Below, piece by piece: positions 45,003 to 55,802 of a DNA stretch of 64,000 bases; the stretch's first letter is position 1; the number at the start of each line of letters is the position of its first letter. Both the position numbers and the translations under genes were made by a program. The notes under the pieces were generated by a model that saw only the letters and a program-made list of their open reading frames with translations, had not been told where the DNA came from and made no database searches. Location of the stretch: assembly GCF_015476545.1 (NCBI RefSeq), contig NZ_JADMKV010000013.1, forward strand, positions 25,308 through 89,307. The letters run 5' to 3'. The DNA is from Methylobacter sp. BlB1 (GTDB lineage Bacteria > Pseudomonadota > Gammaproteobacteria > Methylococcales > Methylomonadaceae).

Positions 45003-45349
45003 ATTTTGTCCTCGATTTCGTGGGTTAATTCTTCAACCTGATGCATGACGCCGATGGCGTCCTCGACATCGATCTGAAAGGCGATACCGGTGCCGGGCGT
45101 GTTGTCAAACTGGGCGGCTTGCGAGACGGTTTCGAGAATGTGCCGGCTCAGATGCTCCTCCACCAGCAGCAGCACGACATCACGCTGCATCTCAAGCGAC
45201 AGGCCGAAAAAGGTCTTGGAGCGCTTGAGGCCTTCGCCGCGGGCGTTATTGACAACGGTTGCGCCTTTGGCGCCGTTTTTACGCGCCGTTTCAAGCACCA
45301 GTTCGGTTTTGTCATCATCGACAAGTACGATAATTAATTTGAAATGCAT
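44999..45349 (-). CDS. PII-like signalling protein of the DUF1538 operon
   Basis: A 116-residue protein with the beta-alpha-beta layout of PII proteins: HFKLIIVLVDDDKTELVLETARKNGAKGATVVNNARGEGL. A loop then replaces the T-loop (KRSKTFFGLSLEMQRDVVLLLVEE), followed by HILETVSQAAQFDNTPGTGIAFQIDVEDAIGV. The canonical T-loop tyrosine region is not conserved, so it is a PII relative rather than GlnB. I chose the ATG at 45349 because GAGGA overlaps the preceding stop; a longer frame would need a TTG start. Confidence 0.88.
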   Translation of the reverse strand: MHFKLIIVLVDDDKTELVLETARKNGAKGATVVNNARGEGLKRSKTFFGLSLEMQRDVVLLLVEEHLSRHILETVSQAAQFDNTPGTGIAFQIDVEDAIGVMHQVEELTHEIEDKI

Positions 45350-45357
45350 GGTTTTCC

Positions 45358-46137
45358 TCAAGGGTTAGATGAAGTGCTGTTTCTGCTGAGCCATTGTGCA
45401 ATTTGCGCATAGCCCAGTACAGCAATGACAGGAAACAGGCTGGCAAAGGCGATCAGGCCAAAGCCATCCAAAAGCGGGTTGCGGCCGGGTATGGCCTCGG
45501 CCAGTCCCAATCCCAATGCGGTGACCAACGGTACGGTAACCATCGATGTAGTTACCCCACCTGAATCGTAGGCCAGGCCGATAATCATCTTGGGGGCAAA
45601 ATAGGTTTGTATGACAATAATGACATAGCCGGCGATAATAAAAAAAGCGAGATCCAGCCCCGTGACAATTCGAAACGTACCCAAGGCCAGGCCAACAGCG
45701 ACTCCTACGGCAACCGAGATCCGCAACCCCCAGGCGCGGATGGTTCCACCAGAAATTTGCTCGACTTTAATAGCGACAGCCAGCAGGGCAGGTTCGGCTA
45801 AAGCCGTAGCGAAACCAATGCTGGCGGCAAAAACATAAACCCAAAAATAAGTGAGCCAGGATACAGACTGATTGACAGGATCAATACCTAAAAATTCAGG
45901 CGCGGTCAGCTGGGACGCCATCAAGCTCCCAAGCGGGAACAGCGCCATGTCGAGACCTTCCAGAAAGACAACAATGCCGAGCAGGACATAGAAAAAACCG
46001 ATCAGCGTTTTCTTGGGATTGGCAATGGGTCTGCGGATCACCCATAGCTGGAATCCGATGATAGTCGCCGCAATAGGCAAAATATCCCGGCAGGTTTGCA
46101 GTAATTCCACTGCTAAATGTATTAACCATTCAATCAT
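45358..46137 (-). CDS. DUF1538 membrane protein, second subunit
   Basis: A 259-residue integral membrane protein with about seven helices. It has the paired family motifs ALAEPALLAVAIKVEQISGGTIRA and PKMIIGLAYDSGGVTTSMVTVPLVTALGLGLAEAIPGRNPLLDGFGLIAFASLFP. From memory, a DUF1538 pair from Halomonas was reported to act as a Na+(K+)/H+ antiporter, so an ion-antiport role is likely but not shown here. Its ATG overlaps the stop of the first DUF1538 gene (ATGA), consistent with a two-component transporter. Confidence 0.9.
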   Translation of the reverse strand: MIEWLIHLAVELLQTCRDILPIAATIIGFQLWVIRRPIANPKKTLIGFFYVLLGIVVFLEGLDMALFPLGSLMASQLTAPEFLGIDPVNQSVSWLTYFWVYVFAASIGFATALAEPALLAVAIKVEQISGGTIRAWGLRISVAVGVAVGLALGTFRIVTGLDLAFFIIAGYVIIVIQTYFAPKMIIGLAYDSGGVTTSMVTVPLVTALGLGLAEAIPGRNPLLDGFGLIAFASLFPVIAVLGYAQIAQWLSRNSTSSNP

Positions 46138-46940
46138 ATAAACATCCCGTAAGCCATGACGAAAATCATCGGCATCAATACCGCAAAAACTATTAGTCCG
46201 AAACCATCCGTTACCGGGTTGCGGCCTTTGATCGCGGTGGCAAGCCCGACGCCGAGCGCGGTCACCAGCGGCACGGTAATGGTGGAGGTGGCGATGGCGC
46301 CTGAATCATAAGCGATGCCAATGATCTCGGCGGGCGCGAAGGGGGTCATAATCGCAACGCAGCCAAACCCGAAGAAAACCGGGTAATAGACGGGCCAGCC
46401 CCGGAGAATTCTGAATATGCCGACCAAAATAGCGAAACCGATGGATAGGGCGACAGTAATACGCAGTCCTAATGCATAACTGTCCTTGGCTGCGTCAGTT
46501 TGATCAATAAGTCCCCCGGCAGCGGCTATGTTGGCGGCTTTTTCGGCAACGGCGATGAGCGCCGGTTCGGCAATCGCCGCACTAAAACCCAGACAGAACG
46601 CAAAAGCCAACAGCCAGAACAGGCTGCCTTTGCGCGCAAAGGCGTGTGCCATCGACTCACCCAATGGGAACAGGCTTTGTTCCAGTCCTTGAACGAATAA
46701 CGTGAGGCCGAGCACGACTAAAAGCGTGCCGATGATTAAATCGCTCACATCGGGAATAGGCAGCTGGATAACGAAAACCTGGAAGATAATCACGACAGCA
46801 AGAATCGGGACCAGATCCAGAAAACTGCTGAATAGCTGCCTGATAAAAGGATTGTCCATAAGGCGATGGCGAAGCGACGTATAGAAGTCCAGAAAACGTC
46901 TGTACAGCTGCCTGATAAAAGGATTTTTCGATAAGGGCAT
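46134..46940 (-). CDS. DUF1538 membrane protein, first subunit
   Basis: A 268-residue integral membrane protein homologous to its partner. Shared motifs are AAIAEPALIAVAEKAANIAAA and APAEIIGIAYDSGAIATSTITVPLVTALGVGLATAIKGRNPVTDGFGLIVFA. The acidic AEPAL and AYDSG motifs in the membrane are candidates for ion binding. The N-terminal cytoplasmic segment is a tandem duplication of about 24 residues (NPFIRQL occurs twice). It is the first gene of a four-gene operon with a second DUF1538, a PII-like and a CBS protein. Confidence 0.9.
   Translation of the reverse strand: MPLSKNPFIRQLYRRFLDFYTSLRHRLMDNPFIRQLFSSFLDLVPILAVVIIFQVFVIQLPIPDVSDLIIGTLLVVLGLTLFVQGLEQSLFPLGESMAHAFARKGSLFWLLAFAFCLGFSAAIAEPALIAVAEKAANIAAAGGLIDQTDAAKDSYALGLRITVALSIGFAILVGIFRILRGWPVYYPVFFGFGCVAIMTPFAPAEIIGIAYDSGAIATSTITVPLVTALGVGLATAIKGRNPVTDGFGLIVFAVLMPMIFVMAYGMFI
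46834..46925 (-). repeat. 72-bp tandem duplication in the first DUF1538 gene
   Basis: AGCTGCCTGATAAAAGGATT occurs at 46834-46853 and again at 46906-46925, with similar CCAGAAAAC sequence before each. The offset is 72 bp, so the reading frame is kept and NPFIRQL plus an FLDx segment are repeated in the protein. Confidence 0.75.
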
Positions 46941-47056
46941 GTTTAATATAAATTTATTTTCATCATTAGTCTTTTTCAGTTAAGCAACAATCCCATTAAA
47001 AATCAAGTCGGGTTTGAGGTTGGAATAAATCCTGTCATCAAAGTTAGCGTCCTTGT

Positions 47057-47083
47057 CTTGAAAACGGTCGGATTACCCCCCAT
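47057..47083 (+). promoter_or_regulatory. Sigma-32 type heat-shock promoter of clpB
   Basis: CTTGAA at 47057-47062 and CCCCAT at 47078-47083 are separated by 15 bp. This matches the heat-shock consensus and its usual spacing, about 40 bp before the clpB start. Confidence 0.82.
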
Positions 47084-47124
47084 GTTAGCGGTAACTTAAA
47101 AATTATCTTTTAGAGGTACATCAA

Positions 47125-49701
<2,577 letters not shown>

Positions 49702-49709
49702 GCAATATC

Positions 49710-49737
49710 GGGTGGGCGGCACGGTGCTGCCCACCCT
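49710..49737. terminator. Hairpin between convergent clpB and mscL
   Basis: A GGGTGGGC / GCCCACCC stem with an inner GCAC/GTGC stem lies 9 bp after the clpB stop. No strong T-run follows, so its role as a terminator is likely but not certain. Confidence 0.6.
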
Positions 49738-49744
49738 GATCATG

Positions 49745-50143
49745 CTATTTTCTTTCCCTCAGCAAGTCGCGGATCTCAGCCAACAATAGTTCTTCTTTGG
49801 TAGGCGCGGGCTCCGGCGCCGCTTCCTGTTTTCTTCTGAAGCGATTGATTAGCTTGACTATCATGAAAACGGCGAAGGCAATAATCGTGAAGTTAACCAA
49901 AGTCTGAATGAAATTGCCGTAATTAAGCGTTACGGCGGGCGTATCCAGGGTGGCTTCCTTTAACGTTACTGCCAGATTGGTGAAGTCGACGCCGCCGATC
50001 AGCATGCCGATCGGAGGCATAATGATGTCGTCGACCAGCGATGAAATGATTTTGCCGAAAGCGGCTCCGATAATGATGCCGATGGCCATGTCGATAGCAT
50101 TGCCTTTAATGGCGAATTCTTTAAATTCACGTAATATGCTCAT
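49745..50143 (-). CDS. mscL: Large-conductance mechanosensitive channel MscL
   Basis: A 132-residue inner-membrane channel that opens under osmotic downshock. The first helix is [41 protein letters not shown] with the pore-lining glycines. The second helix is [20 protein letters not shown], and a charged C-terminal bundle ([15 protein letters not shown]) follows. All MscL signatures and the length match. It is a single gene, convergent with clpB. Confidence 0.98.
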   Translation of the reverse strand: MSILREFKEFAIKGNAIDMAIGIIIGAAFGKIISSLVDDIIMPPIGMLIGGVDFTNLAVTLKEATLDTPAVTLNYGNFIQTLVNFTIIAFAVFMIVKLINRFRRKQEAAPEPAPTKEELLLAEIRDLLRERK

Positions 50144-50288
50144 AATTGACTTCCCTCATGGTTCATTAGAAGCGAGCTGTCAGACTGTTTTTAAAGGCAG
50201 TGAGAGCGTCCAGACTATAAAATGAGCTTGTTCATACAGATTCTTTTGAATCGGCTATCTTGATCAGCCCATCTTAAGGAGAAAGACT

Positions 50289-50768
50289 ATGAATATTAAT
50301 GATGAGTTCAGACCGCCAGTGCCGCCATTCACGCGTGAGACGGCCATGCAGAAAGTCCGCATGGCTGAGGATGCATGGAACAGCGGCGATCCGCAGCAGG
50401 TCGTTCTGGATTATACGATCGACAGTCAGTGGCGCAGTCGCGTCGAATTTTCGAAAGGCCGGGAGGAAATCATCCGGCTTCTGACGCGCAAATGGGTGCG
50501 TGAACAGGAATTCAGGATAATCAAGGAACTCTGGGCGCATGAAAATAACCGCATCGCGGTGTGTTTCGTTTATGAATGGCACGATTATGTCGGCAACTGG
50601 TTCCGCTCCTATGGAAACGAAAACTGGGAATTCGATGCGAACGGCCTGGTACAGAAGCGGTTCGCCAGCATCAACGACATGCCCATCAAGGAACCGGAAC
50701 GCAAATTCCACTGGCGCCCGGGGCGCCGGCCCGATGATTATCCCGGCCTTAGCGAGCTCGGCTTATAA
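50289..50768 (+). CDS. DUF1348 family NTF2-like protein
   Basis: A 159-residue protein with the DUF1348/YesE NTF2-like fold. It includes [44 protein letters not shown], then [46 protein letters not shown]. This is nearly the whole family consensus. The family's function is unknown. A GGAGAAAG ribosome site precedes the ATG. It is the first of the loosely arranged genes on the plus strand. Confidence 0.92.
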   Translation: MNINDEFRPPVPPFTRETAMQKVRMAEDAWNSGDPQQVVLDYTIDSQWRSRVEFSKGREEIIRLLTRKWVREQEFRIIKELWAHENNRIAVCFVYEWHDYVGNWFRSYGNENWEFDANGLVQKRFASINDMPIKEPERKFHWRPGRRPDDYPGLSELGL

Positions 50769-50800
50769 CCATTTTCTACTGCGGTATTTAAGATTTTACT

Positions 50801-51229
50801 ATGTGGATTCAGAAAGAATTTAAACTGAAAGCGCGGCCCCGCGGTTTTCATCTCGTCACCGATGAAGTGCTCAGCGCTCTGCCGGAACTGGCAAATATCC
50901 GGTGCGGGCTGCTGCATCTGTTGCTGAAGCATACGTCAGCCTCGCTGACGCTGAACGAAAACGCCGACATGACCGTACGCCAGGATTTCGAGCGTTTTTT
51001 CAATAGAGCAGTGCCGGAAAACGAGCCTTACTATCGGCACAACTACGAGGGCAGCGACGATCTGCCCGCGCATCTGAAAAGCAGCATCCTGGGCGCCACC
51101 TTGACCATTCCCATCACCAACGGCAGGCTGAATCTGGGCATCTGGCAGGGCATCTATCTGTGCGAGCACCGGAATCATGGCGGTAGTCGGAGTCTGGTGG
51201 CGACTATTCAAGGGGAGCGCGTAGGATGA
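50801..51229 (+). CDS. yjbQ: YjbQ family protein (UPF0047)
   Basis: A 142-residue protein with the UPF0047 fold. Motifs are [94 protein letters not shown]. coli YjbQ has weak thiamine-phosphate synthase activity, but the true role is uncertain. The histidine-rich motifs suggest a metal site. It is 32 bp downstream of the DUF1348 gene. Confidence 0.94.
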   Translation: MWIQKEFKLKARPRGFHLVTDEVLSALPELANIRCGLLHLLLKHTSASLTLNENADMTVRQDFERFFNRAVPENEPYYRHNYEGSDDLPAHLKSSILGATLTIPITNGRLNLGIWQGIYLCEHRNHGGSRSLVATIQGERVG

Positions 51230-51285
51230 ATTCCGGCATTCGCAGTCGCCTGTGCCGGGTTTTCGCTAAGGCCACAGCACGGTAG

Positions 51286-51305
51286 GCTGGGTTGATAAAC
51301 CCAGC
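51286..51305. repeat. Palindromic repeat, copy A
   Basis: GCTGGGTT and AACCCAGC form a perfect 8-bp stem with a GATA loop. A similar shorter hairpin (GGGTT-GGTA-AACCC) is at 52653-52666. They look like copies of one interspersed palindrome of the kind common between genes in these bacteria. Confidence 0.65.
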
Positions 51306-51427
51306 ATTCAAAGCCACCTTGCCGGATTTCCGCTAAAGCTACAATCCAGCTTACGCGTGCTGTATCAATTGCGAACGCCACCTCCTGTCGTCGGCACATC
51401 CTATTCCTATGCCCCTATGCCTGCAGA

Positions 51428-51637
51428 ATGGCAAAAACGTTTGACAGGTTTGTGAGCGAGGTCTACAAGTTAGCAGAAGAAGTTTTTCAGGATGCGGGTC
51501 GATGGCACCCCGTTGCTTCTCTCAACTTCATAACCAAGGGTGATGACAATGATGAGGATGGTGCTGGAAATAGCGATGGTGATGGCGGTCGTACTTGGGA
51601 TGGTGATGGTGATGAAAGTAACCTCAAAAGAAAATGA
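51428..51637 (+). CDS. Possible small ORF with Asp/Gly-rich tail
   Basis: A 69-codon frame. The first 30 residues (MAKTFDRFVSEVYKLAEEVF) look helical, but the rest is Asp/Gly-rich sequence made by GATGGTGATG-type repeats. No homologue is recognised and no clear ribosome site is seen. It may be a remnant or not coding. Confidence 0.2.
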   Translation: MAKTFDRFVSEVYKLAEEVFQDAGRWHPVASLNFITKGDDNDEDGAGNSDGDGGRTWDGDGDESNLKRK

Positions 51638-51831
51638 GGCCAATAAAACTTTGCCCAGTGATGAGAATGGCGATGATGATAATAAAGATAGCGGCAGTGC
51701 ATAGGATAGAATCCGTTCTGTAGTGCTGTAGGCTGGGCTCCCGAGCAGTTTCCGATAGATCGGGTCTGACGATGTGTTCGCCTGCTGCCGTTAATCACGC
51801 CGCAAAATCATTAAACACAGGAGATTGGACA

Positions 51832-52638
51832 ATGCCGCTAACCAAGATAGTCTCGCTTGCTGTACTGTGTTGCCTTACCGCTGGTTGCTCTACTGGACCC
51901 GGCAGCTATCCTTCAGGACAATGGATAGACTTGTCGTATGATTTTTCCCCGGAGACCATCTATTGGCCGACAGCTGAGCCGTTCCAATTAGACACTGTCT
52001 CTGCCGGCATGACGGAGAAAGGATATTACTATTCGGCCTACAAGTTCTGTGCCGCCGAACATGGCGGCACTCATGCCGATGCGCCGATCCATTTCGCGTC
52101 CGGGGGCAAAACAATAGATCAGATCCCGCTGACGAAGCTGATTGCTCCAGCGGCCAAAATAGATGTTTCACAGAAGGCGATGGCAGATCGGGATTACCAA
52201 ATCAGTGTAGAGGATTTCAAAGCCTGGGAATCTCAGTACGGAAAGATACCGGAGAGGAGCATAGTGTTGCTGCAAACGGGGTATGGCCAGTATTGGCCTG
52301 ACCGATTGAAATATTTAGGTACCGACAAGCGAGGTGCTGAAGGCGTAGCCGAGCTGCATTTCCCGGGCTTGCATCCTGAAGCGGCCAAATGGTTAGTCAG
52401 TAGCCGAAGAATTAATGCGATAGGCATAGACACAGCCAGCATTGACTACGGGCAATCGCAGTTATTTGACAGTCATACAGCACTGATGGGCCAGAGCACG
52501 CCTGTATTTGAGAATGTCGCAAACCTGGACAAAGTGCCGACAGTGGGCGCGCAGGTGATCGCGCTTCCGATGAAGATCAAAGGGGGCAGCGGGGCGCCGC
52601 TGCGGATAATCGCTTTCATACCGGACGGGGCGCGTTAA
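51832..52638 (+). CDS. Cyclase/kynurenine formamidase-like lipoprotein
   Basis: A 268-residue metal-dependent hydrolase of the cyclase family. The signal peptide ends in LTAGC, so it is lipid-anchored, which is unusual for this mostly cytosolic family. Metal-binding motifs are AEHGGTHADAPIHFA and, later, IGIDTASIDYGQSQLFDSHTALMG. Relatives hydrolyse N-formylkynurenine or other amide/lactone substrates; the actual substrate is unknown. I chose the ATG at 51832 because CAGGAG precedes it and the lipobox signal starts there, not at 51772. Confidence 0.88.
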   Translation: MPLTKIVSLAVLCCLTAGCSTGPGSYPSGQWIDLSYDFSPETIYWPTAEPFQLDTVSAGMTEKGYYYSAYKFCAAEHGGTHADAPIHFASGGKTIDQIPLTKLIAPAAKIDVSQKAMADRDYQISVEDFKAWESQYGKIPERSIVLLQTGYGQYWPDRLKYLGTDKRGAEGVAELHFPGLHPEAAKWLVSSRRINAIGIDTASIDYGQSQLFDSHTALMGQSTPVFENVANLDKVPTVGAQVIALPMKIKGGSGAPLRIIAFIPDGAR

Positions 52639-52652
52639 TCGCGTTGCAGGAT

Positions 52653-52666
52653 GGGTTGGTAAACCC
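52653..52666. repeat. Palindromic repeat, copy B
   Basis: GGGTT-GGTA-AACCC resembles the core of the hairpin at 51286-51305 and sits just after the cyclase stop codon. It could also serve as a weak transcription stop. Confidence 0.5.
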
Positions 52667-52747
52667 GGCATGGGCAGCCGAAAAAGTGTTGACGCATTAC
52701 ATCCATTTGGGTGCTAATATCCGGTCAAGATCTCTATAGGTAACGCC

Positions 52748-53620
52748 ATGAGAAGCAATGCCCCCATCCGAAAACTCCCCGCTAATAGCATCGGTAAGGA
52801 CTATGTCGTAGGCGACTTGCATGGCTGTTACGGTTTGCTGGAGCAATTGTTGGATGAAGTGGAGTTCGACAAGACCCGCGACCGGCTGTTTTCGGTCGGC
52901 GATCTGATCGACCGGGGACCCGACTCGCTGCGTTGCCTGAAATTGCTTGCAGAGCCCTGGTTTCACGCAGTGCGGGGCAATCACGAGCTGATGATGCTGG
53001 ATTTCTTTTCATCCTACCTGACCAGTGGGAAATTCGATCCGCAGGAGGATATTGTTGATAATGGATTTCTGGAATACGGCGGCGACTGGGTGAGCGGCTA
53101 TGTTGACGCTGACCGGCATTGCATGACACAGGAGTTTAATCGCGGATTGATTTTAGCGTTACAGATGCCGCTGATATGGGTAGTGGGAGAAGGAAGCAAT
53201 CGCTTCCATATCATTCATGCCGATCTGGTCAGGCCGGATTATAAAACCGCTGATCATATTGTCTGGCTGGACAGCGATATTGACCGGTGGCTTGAGCGAC
53301 AATTAATACCGCCCGAAGCTGAACGGCAACTTTACTGGAGCCGGGCACTGATGTCGAGCCAATTGGCCGAACAGGAAGTTGCCGGGACGCAAGCCGGCCT
53401 TTCTCTAACTTTTTGCGGTCATACTTATGCCGCTAAGCCACGCCAGCTGCTATCCCACCTGTGCCTGGATACCGGCGCTTTCGTGTCCTGGTGGTCCAGG
53501 ATCTATGGTGAAGAAGGCGACAATTCAGGCCTGACGTTGTTTAATGTGCAGGAATCGCGCTGGGTTTCGGCATCCTATACGCGGGACGCTATTTTCTGGA
53601 GTGAAGTTTCAGCGGGGTAG
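52748..53620 (+). CDS. Metallophosphoesterase, PrpA/serine-threonine phosphatase type
   Basis: A 290-residue phosphatase. The PPP-family motifs are all present: VVGDLHGCYGLLEQLLDEV (GDxHG), FSVGDLIDRGPDSL (GDxxDRG) and VRGNHELMM (GNHE), followed by histidines in IIHADLVRP and FCGHTYAA. The layout fits lambda phosphatase/PrpA-like bacterial protein phosphatases; the substrates are unknown. It is longer than PrpA (about 218) because of an insertion of about 70 residues in the middle. The in-frame end overlaps nothing once the next start is corrected. Confidence 0.9.
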   Translation: MRSNAPIRKLPANSIGKDYVVGDLHGCYGLLEQLLDEVEFDKTRDRLFSVGDLIDRGPDSLRCLKLLAEPWFHAVRGNHELMMLDFFSSYLTSGKFDPQEDIVDNGFLEYGGDWVSGYVDADRHCMTQEFNRGLILALQMPLIWVVGEGSNRFHIIHADLVRPDYKTADHIVWLDSDIDRWLERQLIPPEAERQLYWSRALMSSQLAEQEVAGTQAGLSLTFCGHTYAAKPRQLLSHLCLDTGAFVSWWSRIYGEEGDNSGLTLFNVQESRWVSASYTRDAIFWSEVSAG

Positions 53621-53693
53621 CCGGGCTGATTCCGGATACCGATCATGCCGGAGATTGATGTTTTTTCACAACTCGCTATATCAAGGAGACCAC

Positions 53694-54068
53694 ATGATTA
53701 AAGCATTACCGATCCTTTTTATAATCTTGCTTGCAGCGTGCAGTCAAGTTGACTCAAGCCGTAACGCTTCGGCGGCAAAGATGCCGGTTGCAATTTCCGG
53801 CATCGATTCAAAGACCGTTCTCAATAAAGCAGGTGAATATAGCGTCAGGGTATCGGGCATGAAAAACGATGTGACCATTAAAGCCGGGAATACCGTCAGC
53901 CAGTTGCTTGTCTCTGGAGTCGACAACAACATTACCGTCGAGGAAACGGCCGTTGTTCAAAGCATCAGTCTTGCGGGCAGCAATAACAAAGTCTATGTTC
54001 CAGCCGGATTCCAGGCGAAAACTATGTATTCAGGCTCAAAAAATGCCATTATTGAAAAACAAAAGTAA
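53694..54068 (+). CDS. DUF3060 lipoprotein
   Basis: A 124-residue lipoprotein with signal sequence and lipobox LLAAC (Cys near residue 16). The mature part has repeated short beta-strand units (VRVSGMKNDVTIKAG, LLVSGVDNNITVEE, ISLAGSNNKVYVPAG), the DUF3060 pattern of a small beta-solenoid. The function is unknown. I chose the ATG at 53694 because AAGGAG lies 6 bp upstream and the longer frame would begin inside the phosphatase gene. Confidence 0.87.
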   Translation: MIKALPILFIILLAACSQVDSSRNASAAKMPVAISGIDSKTVLNKAGEYSVRVSGMKNDVTIKAGNTVSQLLVSGVDNNITVEETAVVQSISLAGSNNKVYVPAGFQAKTMYSGSKNAIIEKQK

Positions 54069-54142
54069 TATTCAATGGACTCGGCATTTGCAGGTGGCAG
54101 TTTTTTTGTTCACACCGGCATGCCATTACTACTGGGATCACA

Positions 54143-54823
54143 ATGAAATATAAAGGGATTATCTTTGACTTTAACGGCGTTTTGCTTTGGGACGCGCCGC
54201 TTCATGTTCAGGCATGGCAGGCGACGGCCCTTCGGCTCAGGGGCGCTGAATTGAATGATGATGAATTTTCAATCCATGTACACGGCCGCACTAACGCTCA
54301 CATTCTTGGCTATCTCACGGGCCGTATGCTTCACGGAAAAGAGCTTCTCGACCTCATCCAGATCAAGGAATCCATGTACCGGGACTTATGCTTAAAAAAT
54401 TCCGACAGGTTTGTCTTGTCTCCAGGTGCACAGGCACTGCTAGACTTCCTTGCCGCCGAGGACATACCGCGGACAATAGCAACGGCCTCGGAAAGAACGA
54501 ACCTCGATTTTTTCGTGCATCATCTTGGCCTGGCAAAGTGGTTCGATCTGCAACGGATCGTCTATGACGACGGTTTCCTTCCCGGAAAGCCCGCACCCGA
54601 CATGTACGTGAAGGCGGCTGCAAACATTCAAGTGCTGCCGCACGAATGTATCGTTGTCGAGGACGCCATTTCCGGATTCAAGTCCGCGCATGCCGCAAAC
54701 ATCGGCTATATCGTGGGTCTTGGTCCTCGTGCAACGCACGCCAGGCTTTTGGCCTGCGAAGGCGTATCGGCCGCAATCGAGAGCTTCGAGCAGTTTCCTC
54801 GCCAGATATTGCTGAATGCATGA
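54143..54823 (+). CDS. HAD-superfamily hydrolase, beta-phosphoglucomutase-like
   Basis: A 226-residue HAD enzyme of subfamily IA. The nucleophile motif is IIFDFNGVLLWDAPLH; the residue after the usual DxD position is Asn, so the motif reads DFN instead of DxD. Motif 2 is TIATASERTNLDFF, motif 3 KPAPDMYVKAA, and motif 4 IVVEDAISGFKSAHAAN. The substitution of the second Asp by Asn in DFNG may alter catalysis. It is likely a sugar or small-molecule phosphatase. A strong hairpin follows it. Confidence 0.88.
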   Translation: MKYKGIIFDFNGVLLWDAPLHVQAWQATALRLRGAELNDDEFSIHVHGRTNAHILGYLTGRMLHGKELLDLIQIKESMYRDLCLKNSDRFVLSPGAQALLDFLAAEDIPRTIATASERTNLDFFVHHLGLAKWFDLQRIVYDDGFLPGKPAPDMYVKAAANIQVLPHECIVVEDAISGFKSAHAANIGYIVGLGPRATHARLLACEGVSAAIESFEQFPRQILLNA

Positions 54824-54857
54824 TACGTAGCGGCGAATATGCCCAAAATTCGGACAC

Positions 54858-54892
54858 GTGATTGCCCAAAAGCTGCTTTCTTGGGCAATCAC
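54858..54892. terminator. Long hairpin after the HAD gene
   Basis: Perfect 12-bp arms GTGATTGCCCAA (54858-54869) and TTGGGCAATCAC (54881-54892) with an 11-base loop. CTCATTT follows, a weak T-run. It overlaps the earliest possible start of the next frame, which argues for the later start at 54924. Confidence 0.65.
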
Positions 54893-54923
54893 CTCATTTA
54901 AAACGTTAAACAGGGAAGCAACT

Positions 54924-55802
54924 ATGCATCTGCGACACATTGCGCTGGCTATCTTGATAATAGCCATTTGGGGATTCAATTTTGTGGTCATCAAGGTGGG
55001 CCTTAAAGAACTCCCGCCCATTCTGCTTTGCGCGGTCAGATTCTTTCTCGCCGCATTTCCGGCGGTCTTTTTTATTAGGCGTCCTGCCGTTCCTTTTTAC
55101 CAGGTTATGGCCTTCGGATGGGTGATGTTCGTGTTTCAATTTGCGCTGCTGTTTTCCGGCATGTATGCCGGAACCACGGCGGGCCTGGCGTCTTTAGTGC
55201 TCCAGGTTCATGTATTCTTCACTATCGTACTGGCCGTCGTATTTCTGGCTGAGCAGCCATCTGTCTGGCAGGTCATCGGCGCCTTGACGTCATTTTCGGG
55301 AATCGGGCTGGTCGCCGCGAATACCGGCGGCGAAATTTCGGCTCTCGGCCTGGCTTTAATCGTTGGCGCCGCCGTCTCATGGGGAGTCGGCAATCTTCTT
55401 TCCAAGAAACTGGGCAAAGTCGATATGCTGGCACTGGTGGTGTGGGGCAGTCTCGTTGCCTGGCCGCCGCTTTTGCTTTTGTCTTATCTGCTGGAGCAGG
55501 GCAGCTGGAGCCCTGAGGGCTTTTCTCATCTTTCATGGTCCACCATTGGTGCAGTCGGATATATCGTGTATCCGGCAACCCTGCTGGGTTTCGCCGTATG
55601 GAGCTGGCTGCTGAGCCATTATCCGGCCGCGACGGTGGCGCCGTTTACTTTGCTGGTGCCTGTGTTCGGATTCACGAGCTCAGCACTGGCCCTGGGGGAG
55701 CCGATCCATCAATGGAAAATAGCCGCCGCCGTTCTGATTATCGCCGGACTGTGCATCAATCTGACCGGCGCCCGCATCGCCATGCGTCTTCGTCCTGCTT
55801 GA
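54924..55802 (+). CDS. eamA: EamA family transporter (O-acetylserine/cysteine exporter type)
   Basis: A 292-residue inner-membrane protein with ten helices arranged as two EamA repeats. It is strikingly like E. coli EamA over its length: AIWGFNFVVIKVGLKELPPILLCAVRFFLAAFPA, GTTAGLASLVLQVHVFFTIVL, and SWGVGNLLSKK. EamA exports cysteine-pathway metabolites. The substrate here is inferred from that similarity. A CAGGGAA box lies 10 bp before the ATG; a longer frame from 54858 starts in a hairpin. Confidence 0.9.
   Translation: MHLRHIALAILIIAIWGFNFVVIKVGLKELPPILLCAVRFFLAAFPAVFFIRRPAVPFYQVMAFGWVMFVFQFALLFSGMYAGTTAGLASLVLQVHVFFTIVLAVVFLAEQPSVWQVIGALTSFSGIGLVAANTGGEISALGLALIVGAAVSWGVGNLLSKKLGKVDMLALVVWGSLVAWPPLLLLSYLLEQGSWSPEGFSHLSWSTIGAVGYIVYPATLLGFAVWSWLLSHYPAATVAPFTLLVPVFGFTSSALALGEPIHQWKIAAAVLIIAGLCINLTGARIAMRLRPA

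Larger units (their letters stand above)
51230..51831. other. Gene-poor stretch with palindromic repeats and a low-complexity ORF
   Basis: About 600 bp between yjbQ and the cyclase gene. It holds a perfect hairpin at 51286-51305 and a related GTAGGCTGGG half-repeat at 51728. A small open frame at 51428-51637 runs into GATGGTGATG repeats. The overlapping minus-strand frame is low-complexity and has no protein-like composition. It looks like degenerate DNA with inserted repeats. Confidence 0.5.

Noticed and set aside
51540..51625. GATGGTGATG tract as a CRISPR or minisatellite array
   Set aside because: Units are irregular, short and without unique spacers; it is simple-sequence slippage.
51487..51798. 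103-residue minus-strand open frame
   Set aside because: Low-complexity His/Ser/Pro-rich product from GATGGTGATG repeats; no protein-like segment.
53544..53693. Long N-terminal extension of the DUF3060 lipoprotein
   Set aside because: It overlaps the phosphatase gene; the ATG at 53694 has a good ribosome site and starts exactly at a lipoprotein signal.
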